A stretch of 64,000 nt of DNA from Antarctobacter sediminis. GTDB taxonomy: Bacteria; Pseudomonadota; Alphaproteobacteria; Rhodobacterales; Rhodobacteraceae. A program made the translations under genes and the position numbers. Under the pieces are notes generated by a model. The model ran no database searches and had not been told where the DNA came from. It saw only the letters and a program-made list of their open reading frames with translations. Shown one piece after another: positions 25,116 through 33,339 of this stretch; the stretch's first letter is position 1, and each line of letters opens with the position of its first letter. The stretch lies in contig NZ_JAHUZG010000002.1 of the NCBI RefSeq assembly GCF_019218285.1, positions 992,001-1,056,000 on the forward strand, given 5' to 3'.

Positions 25116-25640
25116 GGGCAGGATCATGGCGGGCTGCTCGCGTTTTTCGAAGACTTGTAACAATCCGTGAGCGCCCCCGCTCTCTCTTAGATTGTTGCGC
25201 CGCAGGCGTCTGCGCAAAGGCGCTCCGCGCCTCTCAATCCGATACAACGGTCTTTCGGTTATAGGGATGGCACATCGCTACTGTTTCCGAAACTCAAGCA
25301 CAAGTAATCACTCAGTTACCAATTCCCGCCAGAATTTGCGCTCAAGCAAAGACTGGTTTCGCCGTTTTCCAAAAACTGTCCACGAAACGGAAACAAAAAT
25401 GGACGCGGCGGCCAAGAAACTGTTTCAGCTTTCCGAAATCTGACCATCCTTGCAAAGACAAGGATAAAACGATGGATTTTCCTTGCTTCCGCTGGGCACA
25501 CACAGGCGCGGAGGTCGGCGATTTGGTTAATTTTCACTTGTTTTCAACTAGATCTAAGTCAAGCATTTTCAACTTTTGGTTGTCTCCTTTCGTACAGATT
25601 GACGGAATGATGACAGCCGGTCATAAGAAATCGTCGAATG

Positions 25641-25664
25641 ATTGTGTCAAACTATTGTCACAAT
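25641..25664. promoter_or_regulatory. Palindromic operator candidate upstream of the exoY-like gene
   Basis: ATTGTG and CACAAT arms are separated by 12 bases, with partial inner symmetry (TCAA/TTGT). They lie in AT-rich DNA about 230 bp before the sugar transferase. It resembles a dimeric regulator site, but no cognate regulator can be named. Confidence 0.4.
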
Positions 25665-25893
25665 TTAGCCAAAACGGCACTTGGGGGTTGGTGCTTCCAT
25701 TAGGGGAGTATCCTGGTAGGTCTGCTGCGCATTTTGCGCAACGCCATTCGAAAACATAGCGAGGGCTTTCGGGCCCGTCCGTTTCCGGGGGGAACACGCA
25801 ATTCGCGTGATCTGCGGAGCTATGTCCAAAAAGGCGCTCACGGCGATTTATCAGTTCGGACTCTCGTCAACGCATGACTGGTAGGAGGTCATC

Positions 25894-26583
25894 TTGACAC
25901 TGCAACTGCGCCAGCCGCTGCCAACGGCAAGGATTGAAAAGCTGATCGACGAGGCGCTGCGCGCCGAATCCGGTCTGACCCTTTATCGCGATGTCTTCAA
26001 ACGTACGCTGGACGTGCTCATCGTCCTGATGGCCGCGATACCAACACTGATGATCATCGGCATTTTTGCGCTTCTCGTGGCGCGGGACGGGCATTCGCCC
26101 TTCTATTTCCAGAAACGGCTGGGCCGCAACGGCCGCAGTTTCTACATCTGGAAGCTGCGCAGCATGGTGCCCGACGCCGATCAGCGGCTGGAGGATTACC
26201 TTGCACAGGATCCCGCCGCCCGTGAGGAATGGGACCGGACGCAAAAACTGCGCCATGACCCACGCATCACCCGTGTCGGCCTTCTGATCCGCAAAAGCTC
26301 GATCGACGAGCTGCCGCAACTGTTCAACGTGCTGCGTGGGGACATGTCGCTGGTTGGCCCGCGCCCGATGATGCCCTGTCAGCAGGACATCTATCCCGGC
26401 ACGGCCTATTATGCGCTGCGCCCGGGCATCACCGGCTACTGGCAGGTCTCGGTTCGCAACGAAAGCTCTTTTGCCCAGCGCGCCGGGTTCGACACGGCCT
26501 ATCTGGCACAGCTGTCGCTGGTCAACGATCTGCGCGTGCTGGTCAAGACCGTGCGCGTGGTCCTTCGCGGTACAGGCTGCTGA
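25894..26583 (+). CDS. ExoY-like undecaprenyl-phosphate sugar phosphotransferase
   Basis: The 229-residue membrane-bound initiating glycosyltransferase moves a sugar-1-phosphate (often galactose or glucose) from UDP-sugar to undecaprenyl phosphate, starting exopolysaccharide repeat units. One N-terminal membrane segment (about 36-62) precedes the bacterial sugar transferase domain: FYFQKRLGRNGRSFYIWKLRSM, RKSSIDELPQLFNVLRGDMSLVGPRP and RPGITGYWQVS. The start is TTG at 25894 with AGGAGG 5 bases upstream. The long regulatory gap ahead suggests independent control. It can use UDP-sugars made by GalU/GalE. Confidence 0.92.
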   Translation: MTLQLRQPLPTARIEKLIDEALRAESGLTLYRDVFKRTLDVLIVLMAAIPTLMIIGIFALLVARDGHSPFYFQKRLGRNGRSFYIWKLRSMVPDADQRLEDYLAQDPAAREEWDRTQKLRHDPRITRVGLLIRKSSIDELPQLFNVLRGDMSLVGPRPMMPCQQDIYPGTAYYALRPGITGYWQVSVRNESSFAQRAGFDTAYLAQLSLVNDLRVLVKTVRVVLRGTGC

Positions 26584-26587
26584 GCCT

Positions 26588-27391
26588 CTAAAATTCGACG
26601 GCGGCCTGCATGCACTGCCGGCCATCGGGGCCGCGCACCCACATGTCCGTTTCCTTCACGCAAAGCGTCGCAGGTTCATCGTGCATCAGCGGCGCCGTAG
26701 CGCGAAAACTGAAACTGCGGACCGGCGCCTGCTCTTCGGCAAACAACAGCAGCCCCTGCGCCAGAAGCGGTCCATGCACCACCAACCCGCCATAGCCCTC
26801 GACCTCGCGCGCATAGTCGATGTCGTAATGTATGCGATGCCCGTTGAACGTCAGCGCTGAATAGCGAAATAGCAGCGTCGAGGAAAAACCCATCTCGCGC
26901 TGTCGCGCCGCGTCGTCTCGCGCCACAGGCGCTTGCGGGCGCGGTGCGGACGGGTCTGGATCCTCACGATACACAAGGTCTTGCCGCTCGGTCACGCAAA
27001 GCTGCCCGCCCTGCCAGATTTCATGCGCAAGCGTGACAAAGCCCAACGCCCCGCTACGCCCCTGCTTGATCGTCACATCCGCGACGCGAGATTGCTTCTC
27101 GGCCATCTGCCCGGCCCTGAGCGGCGCGTGGAACTGCAAGGCCCCCCCGGCCCACATGCGGCGCGGCAGGTTCAGATCAGGGATCAAGCCGGTGCCCACG
27201 CGCGGGTGCCCGTCGCGGCCCAGAACCCCCGGCGGTTGCGCATCCCAGAAATAGATCTGGTGAAAGAAGGGCGGCAACGGTCGCCCCGCATCGATCGTCA
27301 CCGGCAGATCCAGCGCCGCTTGCAACGCCTTGGCGCGGTCCGGGTCCATCACATCGGTTTGACGGCGCACCGCCTCCGAGCCATTCTGCAT
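26588..27391 (-). CDS. MaoC/FAS1-like acyl-CoA dehydratase
   Basis: The 267-residue hot-dog-fold protein is of the itaconyl-/mesaconyl-CoA hydratase (HTD2-like) type. It carries a FAS1-type N-terminal dehydratase half (RMWAGGALQFHAPLRAGQ) and a C-terminal half with RYSALTFNGHRIHYD, the usual hydratase Asn/His region. The ATG at 27391 is chosen because AAGGAGG lies 7 bases upstream; the open frame extends to 27703 but that part is antisense to the neighbouring VOC gene. Its exact substrate, perhaps a C5 dicarboxylyl-CoA, is not certain. It converges with the exoY-like gene, 4 bp apart. Confidence 0.85.
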   Translation of the reverse strand: MQNGSEAVRRQTDVMDPDRAKALQAALDLPVTIDAGRPLPPFFHQIYFWDAQPPGVLGRDGHPRVGTGLIPDLNLPRRMWAGGALQFHAPLRAGQMAEKQSRVADVTIKQGRSGALGFVTLAHEIWQGGQLCVTERQDLVYREDPDPSAPRPQAPVARDDAARQREMGFSSTLLFRYSALTFNGHRIHYDIDYAREVEGYGGLVVHGPLLAQGLLLFAEEQAPVRSFSFRATAPLMHDEPATLCVKETDMWVRGPDGRQCMQAAVEF

Positions 27392-27430
27392 CGGCCTGCC
27401 TCCTTCATCTGTGCCGAGGTTATTCCAGCC

Positions 27431-27829
27431 ATGCCGCCTGCCGTCCAGTCGCTCGATCACCTTGTGCTGACCGTCGCCGATCTGGACGTGACGCGACGGT
27501 TCTACGAGACCGCCCTGGGAATGCAGGCCGAACGGTTTACCCCCGCAGATGGCAGCACCCGCTGGGCGCTGACCTTCGGGCAACAAAAGATCAACCTGCA
27601 TCAGGCCGGACAGGAATTCGATCCCAAGGCGCTGGTGCCGACGGGCGGCTCTGCCGACTTGTGCTTCCTCAGCGAAACAGCTCTGGACCGCTGGCAAACA
27701 CATCTTGCCGATCAGGGCATCGACGTCATCGAAGGGCCTGTTCGACGTACCGGCGCAACCGGACCGATCCTCTCGCTGTACCTGCGCGATCCGGACGGAA
27801 ACCTCATCGAGATCTCGAACCGGATCTGA
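27431..27829 (+). CDS. VOC family (glyoxalase-like) protein
   Basis: The 132-residue single-domain vicinal-oxygen-chelate protein is similar to the GLOD5 type. It has LDHLVLTVADLDVTRRFYE, TALGMQAERF and LYLRDPDGNLIEISNR, with the metal-type H/E residues. It could isomerise or cleave a small carbonyl compound; the substrate is unknown. The ATG at 27431 has no strong ribosome site, and the region before it is antisense to the dehydratase start. It is divergent from the MaoC-like gene by 39 bp, so the two may share a promoter region. Confidence 0.82.
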   Translation: MPPAVQSLDHLVLTVADLDVTRRFYETALGMQAERFTPADGSTRWALTFGQQKINLHQAGQEFDPKALVPTGGSADLCFLSETALDRWQTHLADQGIDVIEGPVRRTGATGPILSLYLRDPDGNLIEISNRI

Positions 27830-27831
27830 GA

Positions 27832-28383
27832 TCAGCCGCGCATCCGCGCAACTTCGCGCTGCAATTCCTGCATCTGCTCGGACAAGAGCCGTTCCGTGCG
27901 TTCGTTGGTCAGGCGTCCACTGTCATCGAACTGCTGCCGGCTTTGGGCCAGCATGACCTCCGGTCCGGTCAACAAACGCGGCCGGAAAGGCGACAGGCAC
28001 AAGCGCGCCATGTTCTGCGCACGCTCCCCCCCGGCGCGGCCCGCCGCCGCCGACAGCAAGGCGACCGGCTTGTCCCGCCACGGGCTGCCCTCCGTGCGGG
28101 AAATCCAGTCCAGCGCGTTCTTGAGCACACCAGAGATGCCCTTGTTGTATTCCGGCGTCACGACCAGAACGGCATCCGCCTCTGCGATTGCATCGGCTGC
28201 GGCCTGTACCTTGGCCGGGATACCGCTTTCGTTCTGAATGTCCTCGTCGAACAAGGGAAAGCGCAAATCCAGTTCGGCAAAGCTGTTGCCGTCGAACAGC
28301 CGGGCAGCTTCGAACATCAGCTTGCGGTTGCTGCTGTCCGCGCGCAGCGCGCCGCACAGGCCGACTAGGGTCATATCTGGCAT
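27832..28383 (-). CDS. NADPH-dependent FMN reductase
   Basis: The 183-residue flavodoxin-fold protein has a phosphate-binding loop LCGALRADSSNRKL (about residues 8-21) and TPEYNKGISGVLKNALDW, the FMN_red signature. It reduces FMN, azo compounds or quinones with NAD(P)H, and the true substrate is uncertain. CAGGAGA lies 7 bases ahead of the ATG at 28383. It converges with the VOC gene with a 2 bp gap. Confidence 0.9.
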   Translation of the reverse strand: MPDMTLVGLCGALRADSSNRKLMFEAARLFDGNSFAELDLRFPLFDEDIQNESGIPAKVQAAADAIAEADAVLVVTPEYNKGISGVLKNALDWISRTEGSPWRDKPVALLSAAAGRAGGERAQNMARLCLSPFRPRLLTGPEVMLAQSRQQFDDSGRLTNERTERLLSEQMQELQREVARMRG

Positions 28384-28418
28384 CGGGGTCTCCTGTCTTT
28401 GCGACAAGACCTACATGC

Positions 28419-28448
28419 AAAAAGCGCCGCGACAAGACGCGGCGCTTT
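28419..28448 (-). terminator. Rho-independent terminator of the OmpA lipoprotein gene
   Basis: A perfect 11-bp stem (AAAGCGCCGCG/CGCGGCGCTTT) with a 6-base loop is followed on the minus strand by a U-run. A T-run on the plus side as well makes it potentially bidirectional. It lies about 40 bp after the OmpA lipoprotein stop. Confidence 0.85.
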
Positions 28449-28487
28449 GGCTTTTTCCCGTACTGGGGCACAGCCCCTGTGCAGCGC

Positions 28488-29156
28488 TTAGCCCGTGGGC
28501 AGGATCACGATTTCGACCCGGCGGTTCTGAGCCTTGCCTTCGGCTGTCAGGTTCGAAGCAATCGGCTGATCCTCGCCCCGGCCAATAACCGACACCCGCG
28601 CCGAGGACACGCCTTCGGACAGCAGGACATTCGCAACCGAGCGGGCGCGACGCTGCGACAGGTCGAGGTTATAGGCGGCGTCGCCATCGCTGTCGGTATG
28701 GCCGATCACCTGAGCGGTGGTGTTCGGGTAAGCCAGAAGCGACTGGCCCACGTCACGCAGGTCAGACACCAGCGTCGGGCGCAGGTCCGCGCTGTCCTTT
28801 GCGAACAGGATGTCCTGCGGCATGGTCACGATCAGGCGGTCACCGGTGTTGCGGATGGTCGCGCTGTCACCCAGTTGCTGACGCAGTTCGGCTTCTTGCT
28901 TGTCCAGCTGGTTGCCAATGGCTGCGCCGACGCCGGCACCGACCAGCGCACCGGCCACGGTGGCGCGGTTGCGCTCGCCCTTGTCGTTGCCACCCAGCAG
29001 ACGGCCAGCCACGGCACCGCCGATGGCGCCAACCAGCGCGCCTTGCTTGGCTTTCTGGTTCGGGTCGTTTTCGTTGACCAGCGGACCGGTGGTGCAGGCG
29101 CTGAGGCCGAGGACGGCCACGGCGGAAATGAGAATCGCGGATTTCGCCCGGATCAT
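28488..29156 (-). CDS. OmpA-family outer-membrane lipoprotein (YiaD-like)
   Basis: The 222-residue protein has a lipoprotein signal peptide with lipobox LGLSAC (about residues 16-21). A glycine-zipper segment (GALVGAIGGAVAGRLLGG) and a second Gly/Ala-rich stretch follow. The C-terminal OmpA peptidoglycan-binding domain has DILFAKDSADLRP, VIGHTDSDGDAAYNLDLSQRRA and NRRVEIVILP. It should anchor the outer membrane to the wall. The ATG at 29156 follows GAGG, and a TATAAA box lies just upstream. A strong terminator follows the gene. Confidence 0.9.
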   Translation of the reverse strand: MIRAKSAILISAVAVLGLSACTTGPLVNENDPNQKAKQGALVGAIGGAVAGRLLGGNDKGERNRATVAGALVGAGVGAAIGNQLDKQEAELRQQLGDSATIRNTGDRLIVTMPQDILFAKDSADLRPTLVSDLRDVGQSLLAYPNTTAQVIGHTDSDGDAAYNLDLSQRRARSVANVLLSEGVSSARVSVIGRGEDQPIASNLTAEGKAQNRRVEIVILPTG

Positions 29157-29236
29157 GTTGAGCCTCTTTATAAGGTTTGCCCCGTTGGAATGGGGTCTTT
29201 CACTGTCGATATGCAATAACATCCGGCAAAACCCCA

Positions 29237-29264
29237 GCCTTGTCACCGGGAAAATCGGCAAGGC
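29237..29264 (-). terminator. Possible terminator after the Ada-like gene
   Basis: Arms GCCTTG and CAAGGC are 16 bases apart, followed on the minus strand by TGGGGTTTTG. The stem is short and the U-run is offset by five bases, so this is tentative. Confidence 0.3.
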
Positions 29265-29332
29265 TCCGCCCATGACTTTAGGTCAGAACACGGGCCGATG
29301 CAGAAAGCTGTTCAATCTCAGTCGCCTGCCCG

Positions 29333-30175
29333 TCAGGCCTCCAGCCGGGCGGCCTCCCATGCGAGGATGGCGCGCTTGACCGGAAGGCCCCAGTGATAGC
29401 CCCCCAAGCCACCGGATTTCCGCAGCGCCCGGTGACAGGGGATCAGGTAGCTGATCGGGTTGCGGCCCACCGCCGTGCCCACCGCCCGCACCGCCTTGGG
29501 GTGGTCGATGCACTCGGCGATTTCGGAATAGGTGGTCACATGGCCCGAGGGGATCTGCAACAGCGCCTCCCAGACCTTGATCTGAAACGGCGCGCCGATC
29601 AGGAATAGCGGCACCGGCCCCTCGGCCTTGACGCCATAGGCACTCAGAACCCATGGGCGCAGACGCATCGGATCCTCGACGAAATCCGCCTTGGGCCAGC
29701 GCGAAACCATGTCCTCCATCGCGTCGGCCTCGGTTGTTTCCGCAGAAAAGGCAATACCGCAAAGCCCTTTGTCGGTGCCCATGACCAGCGAGGGGCCAAA
29801 GGGGCTTTCGAACCAGCCCCAATAAATCGTCAACCCGGCCCCGCCCTTGGCATAGTCGCCGGGGCTCATCGCCTCCCATCGCAGGAACAGGTCATGCAAC
29901 CGCCCGCCACCCGACAACCCCGTGGCATGAGCGGTCTCCAACGTTGTAAAGCGATTGGCCAACAACGCCTTGGCGTGGCCCAGCGTCAGGTATTGCTGGT
30001 ACCGCTTGGGCGATACTCCCGCCCACTGACTGAAAAGGCGCTGAAAATGCGCCGCGCTCATACCCATTTCGCGGGCGATCTCTTCCAGCGTTGCCTGCGG
30101 GCCCAACCTGTCTACTGCCTGAATGGCACGGCCCATGACCTGATAGTGATAGCTTTGATCGTCGTCCTTGGGCAT
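29333..30175 (-). CDS. ada: Ada-like AraC-type regulator / O6-methylguanine-DNA methyltransferase
   Basis: This 280-residue fusion has an AraC-type helix-turn-helix (about 15-110; MGMSAAHFQRLFSQWAGVSPKRY) and a C-terminal methyltransferase domain. The acceptor Cys is C247 in LIPCHRAL, with the upstream ALLQIPSGHVTTYSEIA helix. It repairs O6-methylguanine by irreversible methyl transfer and may regulate repair genes. It lacks the N-terminal zinc domain whose Cys38 senses methyl-phosphotriesters in E. coli Ada, so activation would differ. AAAGGAG precedes the ATG at 30175. Confidence 0.9.
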   Translation of the reverse strand: MPKDDDQSYHYQVMGRAIQAVDRLGPQATLEEIAREMGMSAAHFQRLFSQWAGVSPKRYQQYLTLGHAKALLANRFTTLETAHATGLSGGGRLHDLFLRWEAMSPGDYAKGGAGLTIYWGWFESPFGPSLVMGTDKGLCGIAFSAETTEADAMEDMVSRWPKADFVEDPMRLRPWVLSAYGVKAEGPVPLFLIGAPFQIKVWEALLQIPSGHVTTYSEIAECIDHPKAVRAVGTAVGRNPISYLIPCHRALRKSGGLGGYHWGLPVKRAILAWEAARLEA

Positions 30176-30250
30176 CGGGCATCTCCTTTGCCGGCACTTT
30201 AGCCGGGGAAGATGCCCGCGCGCATTCCGAAAGATGCGCTTTCCCAAGGC

Positions 30251-30745
30251 TCAGTCGTAGGCCCCTGCCGAATAGGTCAGTTCATAGCTGTGGCTGTACA
30301 GTTCAAAGATGATGCCAAAGGGGTCTTCGACATAGACCATCCGATAGGGTTTTTCGCCGGGGAAGTATTCCCGCACAGGCATCCGCTGCTTGCCGCCCGC
30401 CGCGACAATGCGCGCCAACAGGCCTTCGACGTCAGGGTCCTGAACGGCAAAGTGAAAGGTGCCGTGACGGCGATAGTCAAAATTGTCCTCCGGGGCGGTG
30501 TTGCCCTTGAACTCGAACAACTCGATGCCGGTGCCGTCAGCGGTGGACAGATGCGCAATGCGCAGGCTGTCCCAGCCGGGACCAAAGACATCGGTACACA
30601 TCTGGCCAATGGCACTGTCGTCTTCGGTCACGTCCGAGGGCTGCATCAGCACGTAAAAACCCATAACCTCAGAGTAAAATTTTACGGCGGCCTCGAGGTC
30701 GGGGACCGAAAGGCCGATGTGGGAAAAGCTGCGCGGGGTTGTCAT
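30251..30745 (-). CDS. VOC family protein (glyoxalase/dioxygenase superfamily)
   Basis: The 164-residue protein begins SFSHIGLSVPDLEAAVKFYSEVMGF. The later motifs HGTFHFAVQDPDVEGLLARI and VYVEDPFGIIFELYSHSYE supply the conserved His/Glu metal ligands of a two-module VOC fold. The substrate is unknown. It is transcribed divergently from a LysR regulator, with a 97 bp intergenic region holding an inverted repeat. LysR genes commonly control the divergent neighbour. Confidence 0.85.
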   Translation of the reverse strand: MTTPRSFSHIGLSVPDLEAAVKFYSEVMGFYVLMQPSDVTEDDSAIGQMCTDVFGPGWDSLRIAHLSTADGTGIELFEFKGNTAPEDNFDYRRHGTFHFAVQDPDVEGLLARIVAAGGKQRMPVREYFPGEKPYRMVYVEDPFGIIFELYSHSYELTYSAGAYD

Positions 30746-30807
30746 TGCGGGTCTCCTTTATGATCCGATTAGACCCTCAGGTAGACATTGCCCCCCTTGA
30801 CGTGAAA

Positions 30808-30832
30808 TTATCGTTTTGGATGATTTTGATAA
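30808..30832. promoter_or_regulatory. LysR-type operator candidate
   Basis: TTATC (30808) and GATAA (30828) are inverted arms 15 bases apart, with a nested ATC-N9-GAT. They lie 9 bases upstream of the LysR start and between it and the divergent VOC gene. The T-N11-A style dyad and position fit LysR autoregulation. Confidence 0.45.
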
Positions 30833-30841
30833 CACTTTGGC

Positions 30842-31732
30842 ATGATGCTGAACGCGACCTGGCTGGAAACCTTCACCACCCTGTGTGAGATCGGCCATTT
30901 CACACGCGCCGCCGAACGGTTGAACATGACTCAACCGGGCGTATCGCAACAATTGCGCAAGCTGGAGGCGCAGGTCGGCCAGCCCCTTATCGCGCAGGAT
31001 GGCAAGCGATTCACGCTGACACCGGCGGGCGAGGCGGTCTTTGCTCTGGGGCGCTCGCGCCGCGCAGAAGAACAAAGGCTGCGCGAAAACATTGCCCGGG
31101 ACGATCCCGATGCCGGTCTTGTTCGCGTTGCCTGTTCCGGCAGTTTTGCCTTGCTGCTGTACCCAAGGGTGCTGGATCGCCTGACCGAGGCGCCCGCGCT
31201 TTCGGTGCAGGTTGAGGCCGCGCCACAGCGCAGCGTCGAACAAGGTGTATTGGATGGCAGGTTCGACCTTGGCGTCCTTGGGCGTGATCCGGACCATCCG
31301 CGCCTGAACGCCACGAGGATCGGTACCGAGGAATTGTGCCTCGTGCTGCCGCTGGGCGCCAAGGGGACCAATGTCACTTTTGACGACCTCCAATCGCGCG
31401 GACTGGTGGCACACCCGGATGTCGATGCCTATGCAAACGACCTTCTTGCCCTGAATTTTCCCGACCAATTCGTCGGGGCGGACCGGCTACGCACCCGGAC
31501 CCGCATCAATCAGATCGGCCAGATCCCCGAACCGGTGGCGCGCGGCATCGGCTATACGCTTTTGCCGCGCAGCGGGATCGAAGGCTTTGCCCAGAACGAC
31601 AGCCTCTGGATCGCGCCTTTGCCGGAACGCCGACACCACGCGCTTTGGCTGGTATCCCGGCGCGCGCCGCCAAGCGCCCGGGTGCGCCGGATCGCCAATT
31701 TGTGCCGCGAAGTGGCCGAACGGCTCCGCTGA
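30842..31732 (+). CDS. LysR-family transcriptional regulator
   Basis: The 296-residue regulator has an N-terminal winged helix-turn-helix (about 4-64; EIGHFTRAAERLNMTQPGVSQQLRKLEAQVG) and a periplasmic-binding-like effector domain. It probably controls the divergent VOC gene and itself through the 30808-30832 site. The effector is unknown. It converges with the SDR gene with a 16 bp gap. Confidence 0.92.
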   Translation: MMLNATWLETFTTLCEIGHFTRAAERLNMTQPGVSQQLRKLEAQVGQPLIAQDGKRFTLTPAGEAVFALGRSRRAEEQRLRENIARDDPDAGLVRVACSGSFALLLYPRVLDRLTEAPALSVQVEAAPQRSVEQGVLDGRFDLGVLGRDPDHPRLNATRIGTEELCLVLPLGAKGTNVTFDDLQSRGLVAHPDVDAYANDLLALNFPDQFVGADRLRTRTRINQIGQIPEPVARGIGYTLLPRSGIEGFAQNDSLWIAPLPERRHHALWLVSRRAPPSARVRRIANLCREVAERLR

Positions 31733-31748
31733 GCCCTGCCGCCCCGGA

Positions 31749-32609
31749 TTACAGGTCCGCGAGAAACCGGCTGACGACCATCTCTTGCTGTTTCAATCCG
31801 TCCGGGTCGGCGGCTGTCTTGAAGCGGGTCAATTCCTCGGCCCAGTCCGAAGTGCGCAGCCGCAGCGGCGGCTTCGACGAGGCGATCACACCCATGACAA
31901 CCTCGGCCACCTGATCAGCGGTCTGATAGGCATCCGCACCCATCCGGCTTTGCGCCCCCGAGATATAGGTTTGCAGGATCGGAAGATATTCGTCGTCCAG
32001 CATGCCACCGGTTTCCTCGACCTGCCTGAGCACGGTGGCCGAGAACTCGGACTGGATGCCACCCGGTTCGACCGCGCTGAAATGGATGCCGAAGGCCGGC
32101 GTCAGATAGGCGGCCATCGCTTCGGTCAGTCCCTCGACCGCGAATTTCGCCGCACAGTAGATCTCGTTAAAGGGCTGTCCGACCAGACCACCGACCGAAG
32201 TGATGTTGACGATATGCCCGGCCCGCGCCTTGCGCATATGCGGGATCACCGCCTTGATGGTGCGCACGACACCCATGTAATTGATGTCCGTCACACGGGC
32301 GATGTCCTGCTCCGGGGCCTGCTCGACCGTGCGGACAAACCCCTGACCGGCATTGTTCACCAATACGTCGATCCGGCCATGGACCGCGATGATCTGCGAC
32401 ACTGCCGCGTCGATGCTTGCCGCGTCCTGCACGTCCAGCGGCAGCACGTTCAGTGAAACGCCCGCCTGTTCCGCGGCCTTGTCCAGCAATCCGCGTTTGT
32501 CGAGATTGCGCATGGTGGCGTAGACCGTATTCCCGGCTTGCGCCGCCTGCACGGCAATCGAAATGCCCAGCCCGGTAGAGGTGCCGGTCACGAGGATGAT
32601 CTTGCTCAT
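31749..32609 (-). CDS. SDR family oxidoreductase
   Basis: This classical short-chain dehydrogenase of 286 residues has cofactor loop TGTSTGLG (8-15), NNAG (85-88), catalytic S138 and Y151-x3-K155 (YCAAK). It reduces or oxidises an alcohol/carbonyl substrate that cannot be named. It lies 18 bp after a TetR regulator gene in the same direction, and both probably come from the promoter covered by the palindrome at 33236-33257. Confidence 0.9.
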   Translation of the reverse strand: MSKIILVTGTSTGLGISIAVQAAQAGNTVYATMRNLDKRGLLDKAAEQAGVSLNVLPLDVQDAASIDAAVSQIIAVHGRIDVLVNNAGQGFVRTVEQAPEQDIARVTDINYMGVVRTIKAVIPHMRKARAGHIVNITSVGGLVGQPFNEIYCAAKFAVEGLTEAMAAYLTPAFGIHFSAVEPGGIQSEFSATVLRQVEETGGMLDDEYLPILQTYISGAQSRMGADAYQTADQVAEVVMGVIASSKPPLRLRTSDWAEELTRFKTAADPDGLKQQEMVVSRFLADL

Positions 32610-32627
32610 TTTATGTCCTTTGCGATG

Positions 32628-33200
32628 TCAGGCCGCGATCGACAGCCAGACCCGCTCAAAGGTCTGTTCGATGCTGTCTCGCGGTATGGGTTGGCCTCGC
32701 ATCACTGCGCCGCGCGCCATCTGCATGGCAGGCGCGGTCAGCAACAGCGAAAGCAGCTTGGTATCCAGCGGCGCAAGCGTGCCATCCAGCACCCCGCGCC
32801 GCAAAAGCCCCGCGATATCCTCGGCATAGGCGTCAGCCTTGGCCTGTTGATCCTCTGTCAGCAGGCGCGCTGCGCTGCCGAGGTCAAGAAACAGGAATTC
32901 GCGCGGGTGGTCGGCGATCCAGTCGAACATGTCGAACCACATCGTTCGGATCAGGTCGCGTGTCGGCCCGGTGTCGCGCCCTCGGGTCACGGTCGCGTGG
33001 AACTCTTCTTTCAGTTCCATGTAGACCTGTTGCAGCATGTCCGTCTTGTTTTCAAAGTGGACATAGATCGTCCCGGCAGACACCTGCGCGCGTTTCACCA
33101 CATCCGCGACGGACAAGGCGGCAAAGCCTTTTTCGACAGCCTCGAACACCACGGCATTGCGCAGTTTGCGGCGGGTCTGGTCCTTGGTCAGGCGGGGCAT
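32628..33200 (-). CDS. TetR-family transcriptional regulator
   Basis: The 190-residue repressor has an N-terminal HTH (about 10-56; ALSVADVVKRAQVSAGTIYVHFENKTDML) and a helical ligand-binding domain. The ATG at 33200 has AAAGGA upstream. A 20-of-22 perfect palindrome starts 35 bases upstream and is a strong candidate for autoregulation. It would control itself and the downstream SDR; the divergent nth gene is 140 bp away and may be unaffected. Confidence 0.92.
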   Translation of the reverse strand: MPRLTKDQTRRKLRNAVVFEAVEKGFAALSVADVVKRAQVSAGTIYVHFENKTDMLQQVYMELKEEFHATVTRGRDTGPTRDLIRTMWFDMFDWIADHPREFLFLDLGSAARLLTEDQQAKADAYAEDIAGLLRRGVLDGTLAPLDTKLLSLLLTAPAMQMARGAVMRGQPIPRDSIEQTFERVWLSIAA

Positions 33201-33235
33201 TTGGCGGGTCCTTTCGGTGCGATGACCGCCAAATA

Positions 33236-33257
33236 TGATAATGAACATTCATTATCA
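33236..33257. promoter_or_regulatory. TetR operator palindrome
   Basis: Arms TGATAATGAA and TTCATTATCA are exact reverse complements separated by CA. The site is directly upstream of the TetR gene in a GC-rich genome, where an AT-rich 22-mer dyad is unlikely by chance. Confidence 0.75.
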
Positions 33258-33339
33258 ATACTGCCCGGCGAAGATTTGCCTCACGCTTCGGTGAGCGTGC
33301 GACTTGCGACACCGGGGCGTTGCGGGCATAGGGGAAGGT

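Larger units (their letters stand above)
24926..25893. other. Long AT-richer intergenic region between rnd and exoY-like gene
   Basis: This is the largest gap in the window (968 bp). No tRNA or convincing CDS is visible. Short frames such as one at 25267-25443 have no ribosome site and unusual composition. Bases from about 25260 to 25700 are visibly AT-richer than the surrounding genes. It holds a GANTC cluster (25078-25115), a hairpin ATCCTTG/CAAGGAT (25446-25465) and a CACAAT-type palindrome (25641-25664). It probably carries the divergent promoters and possibly a small RNA. Confidence 0.6.

Noticed and set aside
25267-25443. 58-codon ORF in the long intergenic region
   Set aside because: It has no Shine-Dalgarno, atypical composition, no homology I recognise, and another start would be equally arbitrary.
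26933-27430. N-terminal extension of the VOC frame upstream of 27431
   Set aside because: It overlaps the MaoC-like gene on the other strand and shows no family similarity; the VOC domain begins right after the ATG at 27431.
27392-27703. N-terminal extension of the MaoC-like frame
   Set aside because: It is antisense to the VOC gene, while a strong AAGGAGG site marks the start at 27391.
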